The notes under the pieces: generated by a model
Database searches by the model: none
Seen by the model: the letters and a program-made list of their open reading frames with translations, nothing else
Told to the model about the DNA's origin: nothing
Assembly (NCBI GenBank): GCA_002862805.1
Contig: PKEA01000041.1
Location: 1 to 34,503, forward strand
Direction: 5' to 3'
Source of the DNA: Flavobacteriaceae bacterium
Lineage (GTDB): Bacteria; Bacteroidota; Bacteroidia; Flavobacteriales; Flavobacteriaceae
Length of the DNA: 34,503 nucleotides
Shown here: positions 1 to 8,134 of the stretch, piece after piece
How the letters are laid out: every line of letters begins with the position of its first letter
Numbering within the stretch: the stretch's first letter is position 1
Translations under genes and position numbers: made by a program

Positions 1-399
1 ATTGAAACCGGTTATGATTACAGAAACTATAATGACAAAGGTGTTTTTGTAAATAGATCTCCAATTCCTGCAAACGGAGTTGATGTAGGTTGCATTCAAG
101 GAGATTGTATGAACGGTTATGGAGTAATTAATAAAGACAATAACTTCTTTGCTGGAAATTTTGTAAATGGAAAACTAGAAGGAGTTGCGATGCTGTATAG
201 AACTCAAGAACAGAAAATTATTTATTGCGAAATGAAGAATGGTGTTTTTGATGGTGTTACAATTGTTTTAGATTTTAATGGAACCGTAAGTATGTATACT
301 TTTTCTCCACAAAAACAAGGTCAAGCAATCATTAGATCAAAGGACCTTAAATACAACGGATATATGTTTAAAGATAACGAAGAAATAGCAAAATTTTAA
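1..399 (+). CDS. MORN-repeat protein, C-terminal part (5' end outside window)
   Basis: The reading frame is open from base 1, so the gene starts upstream of the window; the first internal ATG at 109 is probably not the start. The visible 132 residues contain about three MORN-like units, recognisable by GDCMNGYGV, FFAGNFVNGKLEG and MKNGVFDG, that is, aromatic-x-G-x-x-x-x-G-x-x-x-G spacing. MORN repeats form elongated beta-hairpin stacks used for protein or lipid contact; no catalytic domain is visible in this part. It ends 12 bases before the next membrane-protein gene and probably belongs to the same transcript. The role is unknown, and the missing N-terminus could carry the defining domain. 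Confidence 0.75.
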   Translation: METGYDYRNYNDKGVFVNRSPIPANGVDVGCIQGDCMNGYGVINKDNNFFAGNFVNGKLEGVAMLYRTQEQKIIYCEMKNGVFDGVTIVLDFNGTVSMYTFSPQKQGQAIIRSKDLKYNGYMFKDNEEIAKF

Positions 400-411
400 T
401 ATAAATTAGTA

Positions 412-1146
412 ATGTTTAAAACGTTGTTTCAAAATCAGTCTATTATTAGTAATTCTGTTTTTTTACAGTCTGTTTTCTTAATAGCACTTTTGGTATTGGG
501 AAAGGCTGATCCTATGGCAATTGTTTTTGCATATATTTTTGAAACGGTTATAATAGGTCTTATTCATGTTCTTAAATTGTTTTATGTAGTTGCCTATAAT
601 GATCCTGAAAAAGGAAAATCTAAAATTATAGATTATTGCTCAATTCCTTTTTTCTTAATCCATTATGGAGCATTTGTAGGAATTCAAAGTATAATTATAT
701 ATACTGGTTTTGCCATAAATGACGATCGCTTTTCTACTTCATTAAGTTTTTCTAATTTTATTGATATACTTAACTTAGAAGGTTTTAATATGGTTGTTTT
801 TTCAATAATTGTAAGCCATTTGTTTTCCTTCTATTTTTATTTTCTAAAAGAAAAAAAATATAAAAATGAAAATTTAGGAGCTTATATGGTTAAACCATAT
901 TTGCGTATTTTTATACAGCAATTTTTAGCAATTATACCTTTCTTTTTTTTAATTTTCATGGATTCTGTTAGTGTTTTAGCCGCTGTTTTGTTAATAATAA
1001 TGCGAACCATTTTAGACTTTTATCTAGCTACAATTGCTAAAAACCCAGACAAAATAAATAAACTAGCTAAACGCATAATTAGTAAAAACAAACCTGAAGA
1101 ATTATCTGATATAGAACAATCTTTAAAAGTCTTTTTTGAAGAATAA
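412..1146 (+). CDS. Polytopic inner-membrane protein, probable DUF6498 family
   Basis: A 244-residue protein with about six hydrophobic segments, for example residues 15-30, 36-60, 80-105, 125-145, 163-182 and 184-200, followed by a charged cytoplasmic-looking tail rich in Lys and Glu. The N-terminal pattern, a hydrophobic stretch, then Gly-Lys-Ala-Asp-Pro and a helix ending in His-Val-Leu-Lys-Leu, resembles proteins annotated as DUF6498 in Bacteroidota, but this is assigned from memory. No catalytic motif is visible. It lies between the MORN gene (12-base gap) and a small membrane-anchored protein (20-base gap), so co-transcription with the response regulator downstream is likely. Function unknown. 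Confidence 0.7.
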   Translation: MFKTLFQNQSIISNSVFLQSVFLIALLVLGKADPMAIVFAYIFETVIIGLIHVLKLFYVVAYNDPEKGKSKIIDYCSIPFFLIHYGAFVGIQSIIIYTGFAINDDRFSTSLSFSNFIDILNLEGFNMVVFSIIVSHLFSFYFYFLKEKKYKNENLGAYMVKPYLRIFIQQFLAIIPFFFLIFMDSVSVLAAVLLIIMRTILDFYLATIAKNPDKINKLAKRIISKNKPEELSDIEQSLKVFFEE

Positions 1147-1166
1147 TCAAATTTAAAATAATTATT

Positions 1167-1427
1167 ATGAATTTCTTATTACTTTTCTTAATTTTAATGA
1201 TACCTGTTTCCATTTTTTGGCATCTTAATTTGATTAAAAAAGAGACTTTTCTTCATTCGGTTGTTGTTGAAGAGTTAGAAAATAAATTTCAATTTGAGTT
1301 AATTAAACAAACTAGTATTCAAAATAAAGATAAAGTTAACCATAGAAATAAAATCGATTTTAAATTATCTATTATAAAACAACAAGTTGAGTTGTTAGCG
1401 GCAATTTCAAATCAAATCGAAAATTAA
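1167..1427 (+). CDS. Small membrane-anchored protein, one transmembrane helix plus charged tail
   Basis: An 86-residue protein. Residues 1-22 form one strongly hydrophobic helix (MNFLLLFLILMIPVSIFW), and the rest is charged and predicted helical, possibly coiled coil, with a run of Lys/Glu/Gln heptad-like positions. Its stop codon directly abuts the start codon of the response regulator (TAAATG), so the two are probably translationally coupled. It has no histidine-kinase motifs, so it is not a recognisable truncated sensor. It could be a small accessory or anchoring partner of the regulator, but that is only inferred from position. Confidence 0.7.
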   Translation: MNFLLLFLILMIPVSIFWHLNLIKKETFLHSVVVEELENKFQFELIKQTSIQNKDKVNHRNKIDFKLSIIKQQVELLAAISNQIEN

Positions 1428-2069
1428 ATGAAAATAGCAATCGTAGACGATAATAGTTTTTTAATTTCTTCTATTAAAGAAAAGTTGTCTTTTTTTGAAG
1501 AAATTCAAGTAAAATTTACTGCTTCAAATGGATCTGAATTAATCGAAAAACTTGAAAAAAACAGTAATATTGATGCAATTTTAATGGATATTGAAATGCC
1601 AATAATGAATGGTATTGAAGCAACTTTAGCAACAAAACAAAAATATCCTCAAATAAAAATTATAATGCTCACTGTTTTCGATAACGATGAAAACATTTTC
1701 AATGCAATTAAGGCTGGAGCTGACGGGTATTTATTAAAAGACGTAAATCCTCATACTTTATTTGGCGGTATAGTTGAAACTTTAAATGGAGGAGCAGCAA
1801 TGAATCCTTCCATAGCGTTAAAAACATTAAAATTACTGCGTAATCCTGTTAGTTTTGAAGATATTGCTAAAGAAGAAATTAACTTAACATCAAGAGAGAT
1901 CGATGTTTTAGAGCAATTAGCTCAAGGTTTAAGCTATACAGTTATTGCAGAAAATTTATTTCTTTCTCCATCAACAGTTAGAAAACATATAGAAAATATT
2001 TATTCAAAATTACAAGTGCATTCAAAATTGGAAGCCGTTCAAAAAGCAAAACGAAATAATTTAATCTAA
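1428..2069 (+). CDS. Two-component response regulator, NarL/LuxR family
   Basis: The 213-residue protein has an N-terminal receiver domain (about residues 1-120) and a C-terminal LuxR-type helix-turn-helix (about 148-210). Receiver signature residues are present: the acidic pair Asp7-Asp8, the phospho-acceptor Asp54 in ILMDIEMP, Thr82 and Lys104 in LLKD. The HTH shows the family pattern LTSREIDVLEQLAQGLS followed by ENLFLSPSTVRKHIENIYSKL. It should bind DNA as a dimer after phosphorylation. No histidine kinase is visible in the window, so its kinase is upstream or elsewhere. The start is the ATG abutting the preceding stop codon, and 20 bases separate it from the OmpA-family gene, a likely operon partner and possible target. 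Confidence 0.95.
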   Translation: MKIAIVDDNSFLISSIKEKLSFFEEIQVKFTASNGSELIEKLEKNSNIDAILMDIEMPIMNGIEATLATKQKYPQIKIIMLTVFDNDENIFNAIKAGADGYLLKDVNPHTLFGGIVETLNGGAAMNPSIALKTLKLLRNPVSFEDIAKEEINLTSREIDVLEQLAQGLSYTVIAENLFLSPSTVRKHIENIYSKLQVHSKLEAVQKAKRNNLI

Positions 2070-2089
2070 CCCAAATTAAAATAAGGACT

Positions 2090-4162
2090 ATGAAATATAA
2101 CTACATTTTAATGTTGTTTCTCTTATTAACAACAAAAGCAATTTCTCAGAAAGTTCTTTTAAATGAAAATTTTGAAAAAGACAACCAAAACTGGACGTAT
2201 GATAAAGACGGCTTTAAAGTTTACTTTGAAAAAGGAGGAATGGTTTTAGAGAATGATCATGAAAAAAGCACAAAATGGAAATTATTCGATTTAGATAAGG
2301 GTCTTGATAATGTTGATTTTGATATTGAAACAACTATTTCACTTGTTAAATCTAATTCTGAGTACTCTGCATATGGATTTGTATGGGCTTGTTATAATGA
2401 TAATTCTAATTATCATGTTGTGAATTTAAATGGTAATAAAAAAAACCAGATCTATTGGTACTACAATAAAAAATTTACTTATGATTTAAATTGGGTTGAA
2501 AACAAGAACATAAGTAAAAAAGAAAATAAAATTAAAATAAGTAAAAGAGCTCAAAATATAACTATTTATATTAATGGGGAAAAGGTTGTAAAAACAAATA
2601 ATACTTCTTATTATGGAGATGATTTTGGTTTTATTGTAGATCCAAAAACAACAATGAAGGTTACTAACCTTAAAATTACAGAATTTCCTCTTTCTATTGA
2701 TGTTGTAGAAACGTTTGATCCAAATTTAAAAATGGAAAAAATGCAGGAAAGTATTTCTTCAAAAGAATATGAAGAAACAAATCCAATAATATCTGCCGAT
2801 GGTAAAATTTTATATGTTGTTCGAAAAGATTGTAAGTTGAATGTTGAGACAGAAGAAGATGATATATGGTATTCAACAAAAGACAATAACGGAAAATGGA
2901 GCGAATTAAAAAATATAGGAAGACCATTAAATAATAAAGGCAATAATTTTACAATATCCACTTCACCTGATAATAATGCTATATTAGTTGGTAATAAATA
3001 TGCTGCAGATGGAATAAATACAGCAGGTTCTGGTGTTTCAATTTCTTATAAAACAGCAAATGGATGGGAAATTCCTAAAGCGCTTGAAATTAAAGATTAT
3101 AAGAACACTAGTGAATACGTTGGGTATTATATGTCAAGCGATAATAAACATTTATTAATGGCTGTTCAAAGAGAAGAATGCGTAGGGCTTAAAGACTTGT
3201 TTGTTAGTTTTCTTGAAACCGATGGTACATGGTCTAAACCTGTCCACTTAGGGAATATTATTAACTCAGATGATGAAGAAGCAAATCCGTTTTTAGCTTC
3301 TGATGGTAAAACGTTATATTTTTCTTCAAAAGGACACCCAGGTTATGGAGGTTATGATTTATTTGTATCTAAACGTTTAGATGATACTTGGAAAAATTGG
3401 TCAAAACCAAAAAATTTAGGAAATATTATTAATTCTGCCGATTCAGAGTTAAGTATGTTTTTATCTGCAAAAGGAGATAAGGCTTATGTAGCAAAGGATG
3501 ATGATATTTGGGAAATTGATAATACTGTAAAACAAGACCCAGTTGCTTTAATTAAAGGAAACGTATATGATAATAAAACTAAAAAAATATTATATACATC
3601 AATTGTTTATAATGACTTAAAGACAAATAAAGAGCTTGGAAAAGCAATTTCAGACCCCACAACGGGTTCATATAGTATTGTTTTGCCTTTTGGTCAGCGA
3701 TATAGTTTTATGGCTGAAAAAGAAGGGTATTATGCAGTAACAGAAAATGTTGATTTATCTAACTTAAGTGAATACAAAGAAATTACAGTCAATTTATATT
3801 TAAACCCAATTGAAAAAGGTCAAACTATTCGTTTAAATAATATTTTCTTCGATTCTGGTAAATACGATTTGCTTTCTGAATCAAATGCAGAATTAGAAAA
3901 ATTATTGAAAGTATTAAAAGATAATAAACAATTAACTATTGAAATAGCAGGCCATACAGATGCTGTAGGAGCAGATAATGCTAATTTAGCTCTTTCAAAT
4001 AATAGAGCAAACGCAGTTATGAACTTTCTACTTTCTAAAGGTATTGCTAAAGAAAGATTAACTGCAAAAGGTTATGGTGAAACTAAATTCATTGCAACAA
4101 ATGATACTGAAGAAGGGAAACAACAAAATAGAAGAGTAGAATTTTTAATTGTAGAAATGTAG
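2090..4162 (+). CDS. OmpA-family outer-membrane protein with PD40 beta-propeller
   Basis: A 690-residue exported protein. Residues 1-19 are a Sec signal peptide ending at ISQ. Residues about 22-205 look like a jelly-roll, LamG/DUF1080-like carbohydrate-binding domain. Residues about 225-480 hold PD40/WD40-like propeller blades with repeated ADGKxLYxxR, DDIWYST and DGKTLYFSS motifs. A carboxypeptidase-regulatory-like Ig fold follows at about 485-570, and an OmpA C-terminal peptidoglycan-binding domain at 576-690 (GHTDAVG, then NNRA, then QQNRRVEF). The last domain should tether it to peptidoglycan. The layout resembles the T9SS component PorE, but the N-terminal TPR region of PorE is absent and a LamG-like domain stands in its place. 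Located 20 bases after the response regulator. Confidence 0.9.
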   Translation: MKYNYILMLFLLLTTKAISQKVLLNENFEKDNQNWTYDKDGFKVYFEKGGMVLENDHEKSTKWKLFDLDKGLDNVDFDIETTISLVKSNSEYSAYGFVWACYNDNSNYHVVNLNGNKKNQIYWYYNKKFTYDLNWVENKNISKKENKIKISKRAQNITIYINGEKVVKTNNTSYYGDDFGFIVDPKTTMKVTNLKITEFPLSIDVVETFDPNLKMEKMQESISSKEYEETNPIISADGKILYVVRKDCKLNVETEEDDIWYSTKDNNGKWSELKNIGRPLNNKGNNFTISTSPDNNAILVGNKYAADGINTAGSGVSISYKTANGWEIPKALEIKDYKNTSEYVGYYMSSDNKHLLMAVQREECVGLKDLFVSFLETDGTWSKPVHLGNIINSDDEEANPFLASDGKTLYFSSKGHPGYGGYDLFVSKRLDDTWKNWSKPKNLGNIINSADSELSMFLSAKGDKAYVAKDDDIWEIDNTVKQDPVALIKGNVYDNKTKKILYTSIVYNDLKTNKELGKAISDPTTGSYSIVLPFGQRYSFMAEKEGYYAVTENVDLSNLSEYKEITVNLYLNPIEKGQTIRLNNIFFDSGKYDLLSESNAELEKLLKVLKDNKQLTIEIAGHTDAVGADNANLALSNNRANAVMNFLLSKGIAKERLTAKGYGETKFIATNDTEEGKQQNRRVEFLIVEM

Positions 4163-4212
4163 TTTTTTAGTTTCAAGCATTTTCTTTAGTATCTTAGCTG
4201 TAAATTTTAAAA

Positions 4213-4842
4213 ATGAATTTGTCTAACAATATTTCAGAAGTAAGAAAATGGATTGTTATTGTGCTAATAAGTTTAGTACTATTCTTAGGATATCAATATT
4301 TTACTTCCAATAAAAATAGCTCAAGTATAGAGTATGATACACTTCTAATTCAACAAGAAATCAAAAATGTTGGAAAATTAGTTGTAACGGAAGGTCATTT
4401 TGCTGAAGTAATGACTTATAAAGATAAAAGAGAGACATATATTCCTGGGCTTTCATTCGACAAAAAAGCAATTGTGATTATCAATGCAGATGTTACTGTA
4501 GGTTTTGATTTAAGCTTAGTTCAATATGATGTAGATGAAGAAAAGAAAACAGTTACTATATTAAGTATTCCAAAAGAAGAAATTAAAATTAGTCCAGACA
4601 TTAAGTATTATGACATAGAATCTAGCAGTTTTAATGAATTCTCTCCTTCAGATTATAATAAAATTAGTAAAATAGCAAAGATAAATTTAACTAAGAAAAT
4701 TGAAAAATCATCTTTAAAATCAAATGCAAAAAATAGATTGATGTCGGAATTATCAAAAATGCTTATAGTAACTAATACTTTAGGTTGGACATTAATATAT
4801 AATGGCGAAACTATAAATGATAAAAATAAATTTAAATTATAA
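4213..4842 (+). CDS. DUF4230 domain-containing membrane-anchored protein
   Basis: A 209-residue protein with one N-terminal transmembrane helix (about residues 13-30, IVIVLISLVLFLGYQYF) and an extracytoplasmic domain matching DUF4230: alternating beta strands with KLVVTEGHFAEVMTY near the start, a central IINADVTVGFDLSLV segment and a C-terminal helix followed by LGWTLIYNGE. The function of DUF4230 is not established. The 50-base gap after the OmpA gene holds TATCTTAG at 4190, one mismatch from the TAnnTTTG -7 box, so it may have its own promoter. A strong hairpin terminator begins at its stop codon. Confidence 0.85.
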   Translation: MNLSNNISEVRKWIVIVLISLVLFLGYQYFTSNKNSSSIEYDTLLIQQEIKNVGKLVVTEGHFAEVMTYKDKRETYIPGLSFDKKAIVIINADVTVGFDLSLVQYDVDEEKKTVTILSIPKEEIKISPDIKYYDIESSSFNEFSPSDYNKISKIAKINLTKKIEKSSLKSNAKNRLMSELSKMLIVTNTLGWTLIYNGETINDKNKFKL

Positions 4843-4872
4843 AAAAAGCCCTGCACATGCAGGGCTTTTTTT
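4843..4872. terminator. Bidirectional intrinsic terminator
   Basis: The stem GCCCTGCA/TGCAGGGC (4848-4855 with 4858-4865) is perfect and is flanked by seven A on the left and seven T on the right. It therefore serves both the DUF4230 gene on the plus strand and the rhodanese gene on the minus strand. The T run overlaps the rhodanese stop codon. Confidence 0.95.
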
Positions 4873-5179
4873 ATAATTTATTTTGTAAGCTTGTCCAGCC
4901 ACCACCGTTTACACAGTCAATTCCATTTTGTTTTAGAATTGAAGTAGCTTGAGAACTTCTCATACCAGAACGGCAACAAGCAATTACAGGCTTGTTCCAT
5001 TTTTTAATTTCTGAGATTTTACCATTTAAAACTTGTAATGCAATATTTTTAGAGCCTTTTATATGACCTTCTTTGTATTCTTCTGTAGTTCTAACGTCTA
5101 AAATAATAGCTCCTTTTTGAACATATTCTTGAATATCATTTGCTTTGTTCCCAAAACCTAATAAATCTAAAATTCCCAT
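4871..5179 (-). CDS. Single-domain rhodanese-like sulfurtransferase
   Basis: A 102-residue cytoplasmic protein consisting of one rhodanese domain. The active-site loop has the form C-R-S-G-M-R with catalytic Cys69 (preceded by another Cys, Cys68), and the family elements ILDVRTTEEYKEGHI (residues 26-40) and GGW near the end are present. Such stand-alone domains carry persulfide sulfur in trans, often in sulfide, thiosulfate or tRNA-thiolation pathways; the substrate cannot be told from sequence. A good TATCTTTG -7 box lies upstream, so it is probably monocistronic, separate from the hydroxylase gene that follows. Confidence 0.93.
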   Translation of the reverse strand: MGILDLLGFGNKANDIQEYVQKGAIILDVRTTEEYKEGHIKGSKNIALQVLNGKISEIKKWNKPVIACCRSGMRSSQATSILKQNGIDCVNGGGWTSLQNKL

Positions 5180-5196
5180 GTTGTTTTAATTTTTAA

Positions 5197-5204
5197 CAAA
5201 GATA
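5197..5204 (-). promoter_or_regulatory. Bacteroidota-type -7 box of the rhodanese gene
   Basis: Minus-strand TATCTTTG fits the Bacteroidota sigma-A -7 consensus TAnnTTTG exactly and lies 17 bases upstream of the rhodanese ATG. No convincing TTG at the usual 19-base spacing was found; the nearest is at spacing 16. Confidence 0.55.
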
Positions 5205-5241
5205 AAGCGATGTAAGGTTTCAATTAGTAACAAAAGTTACA

Positions 5242-6999
5242 CTAAACTTTTTCAGTTTCTAAAATTAACCCTAAACCATTAGTAATAAGTTTTTTAACCT
5301 CTGGTCTGCTGGATTTTAAATTATTTAAATGAGCAATAACATCATCTAGTAAAGAATTGTTATTGGCTTTTTTACATAATTCAGCAATTTCTACTGATAG
5401 CAACCAATCATTTGGATGATTTACTTTTACTTTATCAAAAATGGAGTTTAATGTTAAATTTGAAATTTTATTCTCTCTTATTTCCCTAACCGTTTTATAT
5501 AAACCTTCTAGTTCATTTCTTGCATCAGAAAAATTAGGTTTAATTGTAGTTGATGAAGGTACATGAGTTATTAAATCAAAACTATTAACATCGGCTGGTC
5601 CAGAATAAGCAGAAATTACTTCTTTACCAACAGCCATATCATAAATTCCCCATTCTGGAGCAAATAATAAAGTTTCTCCTTGGGTAACGGTACAATTTTT
5701 AAATTTGATTAATAAAATTTTTCCATGTAAATTTCTGGTTCCAGTTACAATTTCTCCACTTACTTTTATATTACCTTCAAATTCTAATGTAACTACTCTT
5801 TCTTCATAAATATTATAAGCTTCCAAGTCTCTAGGACTCATGTCTTCTATTGCAATATTTATTCCTTTTAATTTTCCAATTGGAGAGCCAAAACCTTCAG
5901 CATGATATTCTGTACCGTGACTTACTAATTCTTTTTCTCTGTAAGCTAATGCAGTTTTGCCTGTAGTTTGAATATATACTGGTTTTCCTTCAAATTCAAT
6001 AACATTTGTAAAGTTACCTGATATTTGTAGGCCTGTGCTTAATTCTATTGTTCCTAGACTTTTAGAGTCGACTAATTTTTTAACAGATGATAAACCTCCC
6101 TTTCTAATAGCCATTTTATTTGCAAACTCTTCAAGAACAGAGCTTAAGTGAGCAAAGTTAGATGTAACATATAGTTGTGGTTGAGGTTTAGTAATGTCAA
6201 AACTTTGTTGTGCAGCTGAAATGTCATAAGGTAATTTTTTTACATTGTCAGTCATGCACCATTCGCTTTCTCCAATTGAAGAAAGTAACCCGGCGCCATA
6301 AATTTTCGGATTTTCTACTGTTCCAATTAATCCATACTCAACTGTCCACCAATGAAGATTTCTTATTTGCGCCATTTCAGATAATTCTCCCATATTGTTT
6401 TGGAGATGTTCTACTTGCGCTTCAGCTTTGTCAATTTCTTCTTGCGGAGTGCCTTCTGCTTCTTTTAAAATGGATAATAATCGAATGGCTTCATACATTT
6501 CATAATCATGTGATGACGAAATGGCTTTACATCCAATTTCTCCAAATCTTCGCAAATATTCAGCATATTCAGGATTAGCAATAATAGGAGCGTGGCCAGC
6601 GCCTTCATGAATGATATCTGGAGCAGGAGTATATTCTATGTGTTCTAATTGACGAATATCGGAAGCAATAACTAAAACATTATACGCTTGAAACTCCATA
6701 AATGCATTAGGCGGAATAAAACCGTCTACGGCTACTGCAGCCCAGCCAATTTCTTTTAAAATTCGATTCATTCCATACATGTTTGGAATATTATCAATCT
6801 CTAATCCGGTTTTTTGTAAACCTTCTAAATAAGAATTGTGAGCAACTTTTGAAAGATAATCTACATTTTTACGCATTACATAACGCCAAACTGCTTGATT
6901 AATAGGAGTGTAATCGCTATAATCTTGTGGCTTAATAAATTGTTTTAGATGACCTGGAAGTCTTTCTATTAATGGATTACTTTCAATTGTTGAATTCAT
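5242..6999 (-). CDS. Aromatic amino acid hydroxylase (phenylalanine 4-monooxygenase type), long form
   Basis: This 585-residue enzyme belongs to the biopterin- and iron-dependent aromatic amino acid hydroxylases, which convert phenylalanine to tyrosine or act on related substrates. The iron ligands are visible: His131 and His136 in the PDIIHEGAGHAP motif and Glu221 in WWTVEYGL. The catalytic domain covers about residues 30-310. Typical bacterial PhhA proteins are about 260-300 residues, so about 270 C-terminal residues are extra. That part contains beta-rich segments (about 310-460) and a helical tail (490-585), conserved to my knowledge in Bacteroidota homologues but of unclear role. Substrate specificity cannot be read from sequence. 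A palindrome lies 49-61 bases upstream of the start. Confidence 0.92.
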   Translation of the reverse strand: MNSTIESNPLIERLPGHLKQFIKPQDYSDYTPINQAVWRYVMRKNVDYLSKVAHNSYLEGLQKTGLEIDNIPNMYGMNRILKEIGWAAVAVDGFIPPNAFMEFQAYNVLVIASDIRQLEHIEYTPAPDIIHEGAGHAPIIANPEYAEYLRRFGEIGCKAISSSHDYEMYEAIRLLSILKEAEGTPQEEIDKAEAQVEHLQNNMGELSEMAQIRNLHWWTVEYGLIGTVENPKIYGAGLLSSIGESEWCMTDNVKKLPYDISAAQQSFDITKPQPQLYVTSNFAHLSSVLEEFANKMAIRKGGLSSVKKLVDSKSLGTIELSTGLQISGNFTNVIEFEGKPVYIQTTGKTALAYREKELVSHGTEYHAEGFGSPIGKLKGINIAIEDMSPRDLEAYNIYEERVVTLEFEGNIKVSGEIVTGTRNLHGKILLIKFKNCTVTQGETLLFAPEWGIYDMAVGKEVISAYSGPADVNSFDLITHVPSSTTIKPNFSDARNELEGLYKTVREIRENKISNLTLNSIFDKVKVNHPNDWLLSVEIAELCKKANNNSLLDDVIAHLNNLKSSRPEVKKLITNGLGLILETEKV

Positions 7000-7048
7000 A
7001 ATATAACGGTGTTGCTTGATGTTGTAAAAATACGAAATGTTTAGAGAG

Positions 7049-7061
7049 ATTACAATGTAAT
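7049..7061. promoter_or_regulatory. 13-bp dyad upstream of the aromatic amino acid hydroxylase
   Basis: ATTACAATGTAAT is a perfect inverted repeat with 6-bp arms and one central base, in the 77-base gap between the two minus-strand genes and about 50 bases upstream of the hydroxylase ATG. Position and symmetry suit an operator for a dimeric regulator, but a 13-bp AT-rich palindrome can arise by chance. Confidence 0.3.
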
Positions 7062-7076
7062 TTTAATCAGTCTTTT

Positions 7077-8120
7077 TTATATTTTTTCAGCTTCGAGTGT
7101 TTTATTTTTGTTGACTCTATTTTTTAGGATTTTTACATATTGTAAACCTTCTTTAATATTAAATTCTGAATAGGATTTAGAAGCCCAATTTATAGCAGCA
7201 TCTAGATCACCATTAATTTCGCTTATTATTGCCATGTTATAGTAAGCTCTTCCTGCAATTTTAGAATCTCTATTTAAGGTTTCTTTTTTCCAAAGCTCAC
7301 CAGCTCCATACCAATCTCCAGTTTGAGCTTTTCTTTGTGCGATTTTGAAGTTGTTGTTCCCTTTTACAAAATATAAACGTCTTTCTCTTATTGTGTAAGG
7401 AAGTAATTGATTGCCATATTGAAGCCCATTGTTTTTACTTATTCTGTTTACTTCATCTTTTCTATTCGCTATGGTTTCATAAGCTTTTACTGGATTTATA
7501 CCGTTTCCAGAGACTATGAAGTTGTTTGATGTAGTATATTGGTCTGAAACCTGTTTGTTTACGTTGTCATAAAGTCTCCAACCCGTTTTTATTAAAGTGT
7601 TGATGGTAACTTGATGCTCTAGTACTGGAATTTTAATACCAAAAGCATTCACTTTTTGATTTGTTATCGTCTTATAATTAATTGTAGCATCTGTATCATA
7701 AAATGAAAGCTCGTAAAGTGCTTCAATGTTATATTTAGAGCATATTTTAGTAATATCTTCATTGTTTAATAAAGGCGAAAATCGGTCGATTCCATATTCT
7801 TTAAAAATAAGGCTATCAATTTGAATAATATTTTCGAATCGACTATTGTTTTTTAAGGACTGTTGTAATCCTTTTAAAGATTCTTCGGCTCCATTATTAT
7901 CTAAATTCTTTTCTTCAGCTGTGAGAATTTTATCTAGAATATCAAATTTATTGTATTTAATTGAGGGTTGACTTCTATTGAGAATTCCAATATTTTTTAC
8001 ATCTTTAGAAAGATAAACGGTTGAGGGTTGTTTAACACTAAGTGTTAATGTACTAGATGCGCTACAAGACGCTAATAATATTGAAGTTAAAAAAAGTAAT
8101 AATATGTATTTTTTTTCCAT
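7077..8120 (-). CDS. Outer-membrane lipoprotein, probable DUF6340 family
   Basis: A 347-residue lipoprotein: the signal peptide ends in a lipobox LLASC with lipidated Cys19. The body (about residues 25-230) is mixed alpha/beta, and its opening (LSVKQPSTVYLSKDVKNIGI) resembles Bacteroidota proteins annotated DUF6340. Residues about 255-330 contain two TPR-like helix pairs (AQTGDWYGAGELWKKE, then GRAYYNMAIISEINGDLDAA). TPRs suggest a protein-docking role at the outer membrane; no function is established. It follows the DUF4136 lipoprotein gene, but an intrinsic terminator stands about 14 bases before its start codon, so it must depend on read-through or on a promoter overlapping that hairpin. 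Confidence 0.8.
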   Translation of the reverse strand: MEKKYILLLFLTSILLASCSASSTLTLSVKQPSTVYLSKDVKNIGILNRSQPSIKYNKFDILDKILTAEEKNLDNNGAEESLKGLQQSLKNNSRFENIIQIDSLIFKEYGIDRFSPLLNNEDITKICSKYNIEALYELSFYDTDATINYKTITNQKVNAFGIKIPVLEHQVTINTLIKTGWRLYDNVNKQVSDQYTTSNNFIVSGNGINPVKAYETIANRKDEVNRISKNNGLQYGNQLLPYTIRERRLYFVKGNNNFKIAQRKAQTGDWYGAGELWKKETLNRDSKIAGRAYYNMAIISEINGDLDAAINWASKSYSEFNIKEGLQYVKILKNRVNKNKTLEAEKI

Positions 8121-8134
8121 GATAAATTATTTAA

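Noticed and set aside
1167..1427. 86-aa gene as a remnant of a histidine kinase
   Set aside because: No H-box, N-box or G-box residues, and only 20 bases separate it from the previous gene, so there is no room for a decayed kinase.
2611..2961. Minus-strand frames of 116 and 77 codons inside the OmpA-family gene
   Set aside because: They overlap a well-supported plus-strand gene with clear domains; they have low-complexity composition and no homology.
5224..5247. Possible terminator of the aromatic amino acid hydroxylase
   Set aside because: The GTAAC/GTTAC stem is short, overlaps the stop codon and lacks a T run on the minus strand.
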